This document shows positions 8,988 to 17,440 of a DNA stretch of 64,000 nt, in pieces. The notes beneath the pieces were generated by a model. It saw nothing but the letters and a program-made list of their open reading frames with translations. It did not search any database and was not told where the DNA came from. The position numbers and the translations under genes are program-made. The stretch is from Kriegella aquimaris. Lineage in GTDB: Bacteria > Bacteroidota > Bacteroidia > Flavobacteriales > Flavobacteriaceae. The stretch is from the NCBI RefSeq assembly GCF_900103215.1, contig NZ_FNGV01000006.1:186001-250000 (forward strand), in the 5' to 3' direction. Position 1 is the stretch's first letter, and the number at the start of each line of letters is the position of its first letter.

Positions 8988-9040
8988 TACATCAGGTAAA
9001 ATCTGTGTTTTTAAAAGTCAGGGTAAACCCTAGTATGGGG
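8988..9040 (-). promoter_or_regulatory. Conserved upstream element with AGGG-N4-CCCT dyad (copy 1)
   Basis: Lies 53 bases upstream of the NHL-gene ATG. The core 8988-9032, read on the minus strand, starts TAGGGTTTACCCTGA, continues through TTTTAAA and CACA, and ends TTTACCTGATGTA. It aligns without gaps to 13021-13065, upstream of the LRR relic, at 36 of 45 positions by hand count. The AGGG/CCCT arms make a dyad. The shared position before two minus-strand genes beside a LuxR-type regulator suggests an activator site; which protein binds it is inference. Confidence 0.6.
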
Positions 9041-9069
9041 TTGGTCAATTAGCTGGGAAAATTTTGATG

Positions 9070-9705
9070 CTAGCCAAGCAATCCTTTTTCAAGAGCTACC
9101 CTGATTAGCCCGGCGGTATTTCGGACACCTAATTTTTGAATGAGGTTATTGCGATGGCTTTCTACGGTTTTGGTACTAATAAAAAGCAGTTCTGCAATTT
9201 CTTGATTGGTGTGTTCTTTTGAAACCAGATGAAGTACTTCGGTTTCTCTTCGTGTAAGTTTGGGTATAAAGGTTATTTGAGAAGGGTTTCCAATGCTTTC
9301 ATTCAACAATATATCCTGAATATTTCTTGGAAGGTAAGTTCCTCCTTTATGTACTGTGGTGATGGCCAGTATTAACTCTTGCCTATCCGTGTTTTTAAGT
9401 AAATATCCTTTCGCGCCATTTCTAAGCATATTTTTAATGAATCCTGTTTCACTATAGTTTGATAATCCTATTATTAGTAATTGAGGATGTTTTTTAATGA
9501 GTTCTCTACATAATTCAATACCATTACTATCTGGTAAATTAATATCTAACAATAGCACGTTCGGAAGGTTGTTATCAATTTCCGCCAAGAGTTGTTTCCC
9601 CAGATTATAGGTTGCGGTAATAATGATCATATCAGAATCTTCCAACATTGTTTCTATGCCTCTTAGCACCATGGTGTGATCATCACATATCGCTACTTTA
9701 ATCAT
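9070..9705 (-). CDS. NarL/FixJ (LuxR-type) response regulator
   Basis: This 211-residue protein has an N-terminal receiver domain (about 1-120) with acidic pocket D8/D9, phospho-acceptor D54 in LLLDINLPD, the conserved Thr/Ser switch region LLIIGLSNYS and Lys in GAKGYLLKNT. The C-terminal LuxR/GerE HTH (about 145-208) reads LTRRETEVLHLVSKEHTNQE, then AELLFISTKTVESHRNN. Its start overlaps the stop of the kinase gene by four bases, so the pair is translationally coupled. It is expected to bind DNA as a phosphorylated dimer; the dyads at 8988-9040 and 13021-13071 are candidate sites. Confidence 0.95.
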   Translation of the reverse strand: MIKVAICDDHTMVLRGIETMLEDSDMIIITATYNLGKQLLAEIDNNLPNVLLLDINLPDSNGIELCRELIKKHPQLLIIGLSNYSETGFIKNMLRNGAKGYLLKNTDRQELILAITTVHKGGTYLPRNIQDILLNESIGNPSQITFIPKLTRRETEVLHLVSKEHTNQEIAELLFISTKTVESHRNNLIQKLGVRNTAGLIRVALEKGLLG

Positions 9706-11603
9706 TTTTTATTCTTTTTTAAATCTATTTCGATACAAAATGTGGTACCCTTAGCACTGGAATTAATATCTAGATTCGCTTTTAAAAAATCAACACGTGA
9801 TTTTATATTTTGTAAACCTATTCCATTTTCAGTAGATTTCGTATCAAATCCTTGACCATTATCTTCTACGGTAATAATGAGTTTGTCATCATGATTGTTT
9901 AATTGCACTAGGGCTTCAGTAGCATTGGCATGCTTCATAATATTATTGATAAGTTCTTGAATGATTCGATAAATAGCCGTTTCATTTTCTTTTTTCAAAA
10001 CCAATCTATTTCCAAAATATTGAAAACTGATATTTATAGGATTGGAAGCATTTTGTTTTGAACAGAATTGTTGAATAGCCTCTATCAGATCAAAATTATG
10101 TAAGGAAGGAGGTGCAAGGTTATGCGAAATTCTTCGCACTTGTTCTACGGCATTGTCTAACATACTTATGGCATCATCATAAAATATCTTTTCTTTTTTT
10201 GAAAATTTGTCGGGTTCGATTGAGCTTATCTTATACTTAATAACTGCGAGATCGCCATTAATACCATCATGAAGGTCTTGTGCCAGTCTATTGCGTTCTT
10301 TTTCTTCACCATCTATCAATGCTTCTAATTTTACAACTTCTTGTTGGCTTTGAAGTGCCAATATTTCATTGTTCTTTATTTTTTGTCGTTGTCTATAAAA
10401 TAACCAAAGCCCTAAACAACCTAGCAATATAAAACCACCTCCACCTAAGGCAAGGTTATATTGATTTTTCTTCTTAAGGATGTCATTTTCTTTTTCTTGT
10501 AATTGAAGCTTTTGTGAGGCTATCTCGTTGTCTTTTTTTTCGGTTTCGTATTGTTTTTCGAAAAGGCTGATCTGTTTTAAATATGCTTCATTGAGCAAAG
10601 AATCCTTGAAATTCATGTGAAGGTTCAAATATTTGTAGGCTCTTTGGTAATTCTTTTGGTCATTATCTATTTTTGCTAGCGTATAATAGGCTTTCTCTTG
10701 AATTTCCTTGATCTTATTTTTTTGCCCCATCTCCAAAGCTTCTTTCAAATAGGAATTTGCTTTTGAATACTCTTTGATCATGGCATGGGCTTCTCCGAGA
10801 TGCGTTAACAGTAGACTCCTGTAATAGGGGTCATTAATCTTTTCATTAGTTTTTAAAGCTCGGTTCAAAAAAAGGATAGCCTTTTGATAAGAACCTGACA
10901 ACAGATAATATTCCCCGAAATTACGCTGAACAAAAAAGTCAAGTTTTGGGTTGTCAACATACTTGGATAAACTGTCGGCTTTTGTAAAATATTCTAAGGC
11001 TTTAGGGAGGTTATCCATTTTGGATTGTGATAAACCCATATCCCCATAAATCATTCCCATAAGTTCCAGGTTCGCTTTCGGTACGATCAGCAAAGCTTTC
11101 TCAAGATAGCTCATTTCTTTCTGGTGCTGTTTTACCGAACTGAATAGTGCCGCCAGATTCTCGTAGGTTACAGCCATACTTGCACTGTCTTTTATGACCT
11201 CAAAAACTTTGATTCCTTTGAGATAATAGTCGGCTACTCTATCATAGTCGCCTAGAAATTGATATACATTACCGATATTGATATAGGTAGCCGCTGTTCC
11301 TTTCGGGTATTTCGCCTTATCGCTGAAAGCTAGGGACTTTCTATAGTAATGTAGCGCTGAATCATAATTAACCATGTTTGAATGCACAATACCACTATAA
11401 TGTAAAGATCTAAAAGCTCCTAGGTCATATGCACTTTCTTCACTTAAATTATATGCCTTTCCATAAATTTCCAACGCCTTTGTTGGATCTGTGTCTTCAT
11501 AGCCATATGCCTCATCCAACAAGGCTTTTACTTCAATGCTATCCCCTTGTGCTACTGCAATTAGAGGCAATACCGTTAAAAGGAATATGAATTGAAGCCT
11601 CAT
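9702..11603 (-). CDS. TPR-containing sensor histidine kinase (HisKA_3 type)
   Basis: The 633-residue protein has a signal peptide (cleavage near IAVAQG) and an extracytoplasmic array of about six to seven tetratricopeptide repeats (about 25-340), for example AATYINIGNVYQFLGDYDR and MAVTYENLAALFSSVKQHQK. One transmembrane helix lies at about 383-402. After a short coiled coil comes the HisKA_3 dimerisation domain with EKERNRLAQDLHDG; His445 is the phospho-acceptor. The HATPase domain follows with an N-box HANATEALV and G boxes DNGQGFD and NGIGLQNI. This TPR-kinase plus LuxR-regulator arrangement is common in flavobacteria, with unknown ligands. It forms an operon with 9070-9705. Confidence 0.94.
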   Translation of the reverse strand: MRLQFIFLLTVLPLIAVAQGDSIEVKALLDEAYGYEDTDPTKALEIYGKAYNLSEESAYDLGAFRSLHYSGIVHSNMVNYDSALHYYRKSLAFSDKAKYPKGTAATYINIGNVYQFLGDYDRVADYYLKGIKVFEVIKDSASMAVTYENLAALFSSVKQHQKEMSYLEKALLIVPKANLELMGMIYGDMGLSQSKMDNLPKALEYFTKADSLSKYVDNPKLDFFVQRNFGEYYLLSGSYQKAILFLNRALKTNEKINDPYYRSLLLTHLGEAHAMIKEYSKANSYLKEALEMGQKNKIKEIQEKAYYTLAKIDNDQKNYQRAYKYLNLHMNFKDSLLNEAYLKQISLFEKQYETEKKDNEIASQKLQLQEKENDILKKKNQYNLALGGGGFILLGCLGLWLFYRQRQKIKNNEILALQSQQEVVKLEALIDGEEKERNRLAQDLHDGINGDLAVIKYKISSIEPDKFSKKEKIFYDDAISMLDNAVEQVRRISHNLAPPSLHNFDLIEAIQQFCSKQNASNPINISFQYFGNRLVLKKENETAIYRIIQELINNIMKHANATEALVQLNNHDDKLIITVEDNGQGFDTKSTENGIGLQNIKSRVDFLKANLDINSSAKGTTFCIEIDLKKNKK

Positions 11604-11650
11604 TATACCGTTTTTATAATTTAAGTAATACTATACTGAGATAAAGAAAG

Positions 11651-12562
11651 CTAATAACAATCAGGCCCATAATCGCCTTCGTACACTCTAAAATAGCGGT
11701 CGCCATTTAAAAAGGTTTTGTCATCTTCATCTGTGGTTACAATATACTCATAAACCTCCCCATTGTAAAAGTTCAGTTGTAGAACATCTTGTCTTTGGGC
11801 GTTCACATAGGTTTTCCAATGCCCCGTGCCCTTATTATTGCCCCCATACTTCGCACTGGCACCCCCGGTGTCAATTCCCATGCTATTATAGGCGGAGTGG
11901 TTAAAATACCCTTGACCACATAAATCTATTTTGATTTTTTTGCCATAGCCGCCCCCTGAGGTGTTGTAAGATTCCATATAGATCAAGCGGCAGTTTTTCA
12001 ACAGTTCGCCCCATTCAGAAGGATTTTCATGTGATGTCATCGCAGTGGTTTGCGTTTGTGGTTCATAAAAATTCACGGATGCAGTTACCCATAGTCCAGC
12101 GTTTTGAAGATTTTCGGAATAGGCGCTTGAACTGGCAGTGCATAATATCGTCAGTCCGTACCCATACGGGTTTACCATTCCTACAATTAAGGCCTTGGAA
12201 GATTTTGCGTCTATGACACCTTCATATAAACCGGCAATAGTATTATCAGAAATTTTCTCCATACTATTTATAGGCTTAAGAAGCGTATTTTTCCCGATTT
12301 GAAAGCCGTTTTTAGCTTCTATTTCCATTTCTTGAATGTGCTGTACATCATGGGTGATGATCAGTAGTACACCTTCTGTTTTTAAGGAGGTGATGGCAAA
12401 CCCCGATGCTACCGTAGTCCCTACCCAGCCTTCGGGTACGTGAAATGAGATGCCGAGCTCTGGGTAGTCTATTTTTTCCGATTTTTGTGCCTTGAGCGTA
12501 CTTAGAAAAAACAAACAAAAAAATAGGAGGGATGCTGTTATGCTGTTAGTTTGTGATTTCAT
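11651..12562 (-). CDS. Secreted protein of unknown function
   Basis: This 303-residue protein has a signal peptide (ITASLLFFCLFFLSTLKAQ). The N-terminal part, about 25-170, starts YPELGISFHVPEGWVG and looks like a PsbP/DUF1795-type alpha-beta domain. The C-terminal part, about 185-303, opens with GELLKNCRLIYMESYNTSGG, has the phrase KIDLCGQGYFNHS and a GTGHWKTYVN strand, and ends in Tyr-rich strands; this resembles a small beta-barrel or lipocalin-like domain seen in many unnamed bacterial proteins. I do not recognise a named family. The ATG at 12562 is chosen because the frame two codons upstream begins at TTG. It lies 48 bases upstream of the kinase gene and could be co-transcribed with it. 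Confidence 0.75.
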   Translation of the reverse strand: MKSQTNSITASLLFFCLFFLSTLKAQKSEKIDYPELGISFHVPEGWVGTTVASGFAITSLKTEGVLLIITHDVQHIQEMEIEAKNGFQIGKNTLLKPINSMEKISDNTIAGLYEGVIDAKSSKALIVGMVNPYGYGLTILCTASSSAYSENLQNAGLWVTASVNFYEPQTQTTAMTSHENPSEWGELLKNCRLIYMESYNTSGGGYGKKIKIDLCGQGYFNHSAYNSMGIDTGGASAKYGGNNKGTGHWKTYVNAQRQDVLQLNFYNGEVYEYIVTTDEDDKTFLNGDRYFRVYEGDYGPDCY

Positions 12563-12690
12563 TATCAATCTTTTTTCGTTTTTTACTGAGATTTAATACC
12601 ATCATTTAATTTAAGCTGTGTTCCGGTGTTGTTTAAATTGCAAATTGCTTGTGGAATAGGAGTAATCTAATTTCTCCATAAACTAACTTC

Positions 12691-12968
12691 TTAAGTTAGT
12701 TGACCCTTTTCTGCCGGAATATTTCTAACCACTGGGTTAACAGTTATATTTAATTCGGTTAACTTGCTAAGTTGGCCAATTTCTTCAGGAATTCTGTATA
12801 GCCGATTATCTTGAAAAAGCATTTTGGTTAGGTTGCTTTACTGTTCAATATGAGGAGGTAATAACTATAATTTACAAGGTGCTATAAATATTTCTTTCAA
12901 GTTGTTTAGTCGTCTAATTTCATCAGGATGAACTAATGGATAGTTATTATAATTTAGAATTTTTTCAT
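12691..12968 (-). pseudogene. Leucine-rich-repeat protein relic
   Basis: On the minus strand, frame ending at TAA 12691-12693 reads three consecutive 23-residue LRR units. The clearest runs LTKMLFQDNRLYRIPEEIG then QLSK, and it is followed by LTELNITVNPVVRNIPAEKG. The preceding unit (LKEIFIAPCKL..LPPHIE) has two in-frame stop codons, and a fourth partial unit (HPDEIRRLNN) lies before it. The 23-residue period is kept across the stops, so these are recent substitutions rather than chance. An ATG at 12968 sits at the same distance from the element at 13021-13065 as the NHL start from its copy, but reads MKKF-stop, one base out of the LRR frame. No signal peptide remains, which suggests a 5' deletion plus frameshift. 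Confidence 0.8.
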
Positions 12969-13020
12969 TGTATTCGGGTGTTAATGTTATCAGTGCAAGT
13001 TGCTAACAATTAAACCTTCA

Positions 13021-13071
13021 TATATCAGGTAAACTATGTGAATTTAAAACTCAGGGTTTTCCCTAAGTGGG
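13021..13071 (-). promoter_or_regulatory. Conserved upstream element with AGGG-N4-CCCT dyad (copy 2)
   Basis: Second copy of the element at 8988-9040. Core 13021-13065 on the minus strand begins TAGGGAAAACCCTGAG, has TTTTAAA, CACA and ends TTTACCTGATATA. Similarity continues beyond the core: AGCAACTT starts 19 bases after the core in both copies, and an ATG lies about 55 bases after it in both. It stands before the LRR relic; it is also 145 bases upstream of gyrB on the other strand, but the matching orientation and spacing favour the relic. Confidence 0.6.
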
Positions 13072-13162
13072 CAAAAAAAAGACGCTTATATTTTCCACAA
13101 TTATTGTTGATAACTTCAAGGTTAAAAAAAAGCCAAAGACCCATATTTCATGGGGTATTGCG

Positions 13163-13170
13163 TATATTTG
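13163..13170 (+). promoter_or_regulatory. Probable gyrB promoter -7 box
   Basis: TATATTTG matches the Bacteroidota -7 consensus TAnnTTTG, 40 bases before the gyrB ATG. No clear TTG lies at the -33 position. Confidence 0.5.
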
Positions 13171-13206
13171 CTAGATTGCCAAAATTAGAATGAAAACAAC
13201 CTTTAA

Positions 13207-15165
<1,959 letters not shown>

Positions 15166-15196
15166 TATTTTATTTATTAGGATACCTTTTTAAGTC

Positions 15197-15235
15197 AAAA
15201 CCCCACGATTTTAATTGTGGGGTTTTCTTTTTTTA
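15197..15235 (+). terminator. Rho-independent terminator after gyrB
   Basis: AAAACCCCAC pairs with GTGGGGTTTT around a short A/T loop, followed by CTTTTTTT, 31 bases after the gyrB stop. Confidence 0.9.
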
Positions 15236-15584
15236 GCATCATTCGATTCGAGAGCCCGAAAGTTTAATGTCGGGAGATGCCCAGTTTTCATTGTAGCGCT
15301 TCACTTTCTGCAACTTTTTCGTTGGCATTTAATTTTTTATAGGCCAATTTTAGACTATGCTTGACCCATCCGTTTTTTTGTATACGGTTATGAAATTAGT
15401 TACCTTAATTAATTTCTTAAAGGCTTTATTGATTAATAAGTGTACGAAAAATCAAAGAAATAATAATTGATATTGAAATATTGTGAACGTAATTGGATAT
15501 CGCATAATGAAATGACAAGAACTGTTTGTTTCTCACTTTTCTAGAAAGGAATATTAACATCAGCGATATTCAGCTATAAGCAAC
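15236..15584. other. Intergenic stretch, no gene recognised
   Basis: About 350 A/T-rich bases between the gyrB terminator and the next hairpin. Frames on both strands are broken by stops. There is a weak hairpin, CCCGA/TCGGG, near 15255-15275 without a T-run. I see no RNA gene or protein relic. Confidence 0.5.
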
Positions 15585-15616
15585 AAAAAAAACCATGCGA
15601 AAGCACGGTTTTTTGT
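15585..15616 (-). terminator. Hairpin terminator for the small lipoprotein gene
   Basis: AAAACCATGC and GCACGGTTTT form a stem with one mismatch around a GAAA/TTTC tetraloop. On the minus strand it ends in a run of eight T, matching the gene that stops at 15683. It is usable in both directions. Confidence 0.7.
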
Positions 15617-15682
15617 TACAATTCCCAAGGTTTGCCCGTCATCTAAGACGGACGCTGCCTCGGGGTTTTTATCTTAAATATT

Positions 15683-16054
15683 TTATTCTCTTATTGCTAA
15701 TATATTGCCATCGGTATCTTCCAATTGTTCTCCTTTGGAAGACCTTTTTAAGACAGCGACATCATCGGCTTTTTCCAGCCCAGGATAGCTTATAGTGTAG
15801 ACTCCATCGATTTCGATCCATTCGAAATCTGTTTTTGTTGTTATGGTTCCACCTTCGACAATTTGGTATCTTCCAAGATAGGCGTCGTTGAAAATCCATT
15901 CAGAACGGATCGAACGATCTTCGGCTTTACCCGTGGTTGTTGTACCGGTATTGGTCCAGATTCCTATTACAGGGTCATTATTTTCGGCTATTCGCGAACA
16001 GTTACTCAATGAGATAATCGTGATGATAGCAAGAAATGAAAATATTTTTTTCAT
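15683..16054 (-). CDS. Small lipoprotein, lipocalin-like
   Basis: This 123-residue protein has a type II signal peptide, MKKIFSFLAIITIISLSNC, with the lipobox Cys at 19. The mature part reads DPVIGIWTNTGTTTTG, then SEWIFNDAYLGRYQI, TDFEWIEIDGVYTISYPG and VLKRSSKGEQLEDTDGNIL. The GIW start and alternating strands with a W..F/Y pattern resemble small lipocalin-like (DUF4488/5640-type) lipoproteins of Bacteroidota, which monitor or bind unknown ligands. No specific family can be assigned. It is monocistronic, with a hairpin terminator downstream at 15585-15616. Confidence 0.75.
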   Translation of the reverse strand: MKKIFSFLAIITIISLSNCSRIAENNDPVIGIWTNTGTTTTGKAEDRSIRSEWIFNDAYLGRYQIVEGGTITTKTDFEWIEIDGVYTISYPGLEKADDVAVLKRSSKGEQLEDTDGNILAIRE

Positions 16055-16306
16055 TTTGTAGGGTTTTTCTTATTTGGGACTTCTAAATACGAACGCAGAA
16101 GGGCTAATCTGTATTGCTATTATTCGATGTATGACCAATTATTTTGCTTTTCTTCGTTGAAGCGTCGTTTTCTTTAACATTAAGACAGCTTAACTCGCCA
16201 TTAAAGCCATTCATCTAAGCATATTTGCATCTCGACGAATTTTGAAAATCCTTTTTTCATGGGAGATTAATCCGTATTTCGGTCGCACAATTAAGTAAAG
16301 AATATG

Positions 16307-16314
16307 TATTTTTG
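16307..16314 (+). promoter_or_regulatory. Probable mdh promoter -7 box
   Basis: TATTTTTG fits TAnnTTTG and lies 38 bases before the mdh ATG; no good TTG is seen at the usual distance upstream. Confidence 0.45.
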
Positions 16315-16352
16315 TTCCTATTCAAAATGATCAATTACTAAAATTTAAACAT

Positions 16353-17279
16353 ATGAAAGTTACTGTTGTAGGTGCAGGTGCTGTTGGTGCAAGTTGTGCC
16401 GAGTATATTGCTATTAAGAATTTTGCTTCGGAAGTTGTTTTGTTGGATATTAAGGAAGGTTATGCCGAAGGAAAGGCAATGGATTTAATGCAGACCGCAT
16501 CGTTAAACGGTTTTGATACCAAAATAACAGGGGTTACAAGTGATTACTCAAAAACAGCAGGAAGTGATATTGCTGTAATTACTTCAGGTATACCGCGCAA
16601 ACCTGGAATGACTCGCGAAGAGTTGATTGGAATCAATGCAGGAATTGTCAAAACAGTATCATCTAGTCTGTTGGAACATTCTCCCAATGTTATTTTAATC
16701 GTGGTCAGCAATCCTATGGATACAATGACATATTTGGTACACAAGACAACTAGTTTGCCCAAACATAAGATCATAGGTATGGGTGGGGCCCTTGACAGTG
16801 CCCGATTTAAATACCGTCTTGCTGAAGCTCTAGAAGCTCCTATTTCCGATGTTGACGGTATGGTTGTAGGCGGCCATAGTGATACAGGTATGGTTCCATT
16901 AGTTTCGCATGCTACGCGAAACAGTATAAAGGTTACCGAGTTTTTGTCAGAGGAACGTTTAGATCAAGTTGCGGCAGATACCAAAGTTGGTGGAGCTACA
17001 CTTACCAAATTATTGGGTACTAGCGCATGGTACGCGCCAGGGGCAGCTGTTTCCGCTCTTGTTCAAGCCATAGCCTGCGACCAGAAGAAAATGTTTCCTT
17101 GTTCTACGTTTTTAGAGGGTGAGTATGGGCTTAATGATATTTGTATCGGTGTTCCGGTAATCTTAGGTAGAAACGGAATTGAGAAAATCGTCGATGTGCC
17201 TTTAAGTGATGCGGAAAAGAATAAAATGCAGGAAAGTGCCGCTGGAGTAAAGAAAACTAACGGCTTACTCGAGCTCTAA
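16353..17279 (+). CDS. mdh: Malate dehydrogenase (LDH-like, NAD-dependent)
   Basis: This 308-residue TCA-cycle enzyme interconverts malate and oxaloacetate. The Rossmann GAGAVG motif is at residues 7-12 and the NAD-ribose acidic residue ends VVLLDI. The mobile loop is GIPRKPGMTREEL with the substrate arginines. VVSNPMDTMTYL gives the Asn contact, and GGHSDTGMVP holds catalytic His175. The absence of long lactate-specific residues and the MDH3-type length place it in the LDH-like MDH class common to Bacteroidota. It stands alone with a terminator at 17306-17343. Confidence 0.95.
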   Translation: MKVTVVGAGAVGASCAEYIAIKNFASEVVLLDIKEGYAEGKAMDLMQTASLNGFDTKITGVTSDYSKTAGSDIAVITSGIPRKPGMTREELIGINAGIVKTVSSSLLEHSPNVILIVVSNPMDTMTYLVHKTTSLPKHKIIGMGGALDSARFKYRLAEALEAPISDVDGMVVGGHSDTGMVPLVSHATRNSIKVTEFLSEERLDQVAADTKVGGATLTKLLGTSAWYAPGAAVSALVQAIACDQKKMFPCSTFLEGEYGLNDICIGVPVILGRNGIEKIVDVPLSDAEKNKMQESAAGVKKTNGLLEL

Positions 17280-17305
17280 TCAGAGGCTTTCGTTTAACTT
17301 ATATA

Positions 17306-17343
17306 AAAACATCCGCCTGCCTTTATAGGTTAGCGGATGTTTG
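17306..17343 (+). terminator. Rho-independent terminator after mdh
   Basis: AACATCCGC pairs with GCGGATGTT around a 16-base loop, followed by TTGTGTTTT, about 30 bases after the mdh stop. Confidence 0.8.
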
Positions 17344-17368
17344 TGTTTTACAATAACTTGTAAATATG

Positions 17369-17400
17369 TTGTTAAATCCTAAGGGAAAATCATATATTTG
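17369..17400 (+). promoter_or_regulatory. Probable secDF promoter
   Basis: TTG (17369-17371), a 21-base spacer and TATATTTG (17393-17400) match the Bacteroidota -33/-7 arrangement, 40 bases before the secDF ATG. Confidence 0.65.
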
Positions 17401-17440
17401 CACGCTGTTAGAAAAAGCATACACGTAATAAATACAATCC

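Noticed and set aside
12681-12701. Inverted repeat AACTAACTT/AAGTTAGTT
   Set aside because: It overlaps the LRR-relic stop and has no T-run or flanking direct repeat; likely chance in A/T-rich sequence.
15595-15795. 66-residue plus-strand frame with a hydrophobic stretch
   Set aside because: It begins inside the terminator hairpin and runs through the antisense of the small lipoprotein; no promoter and no family.
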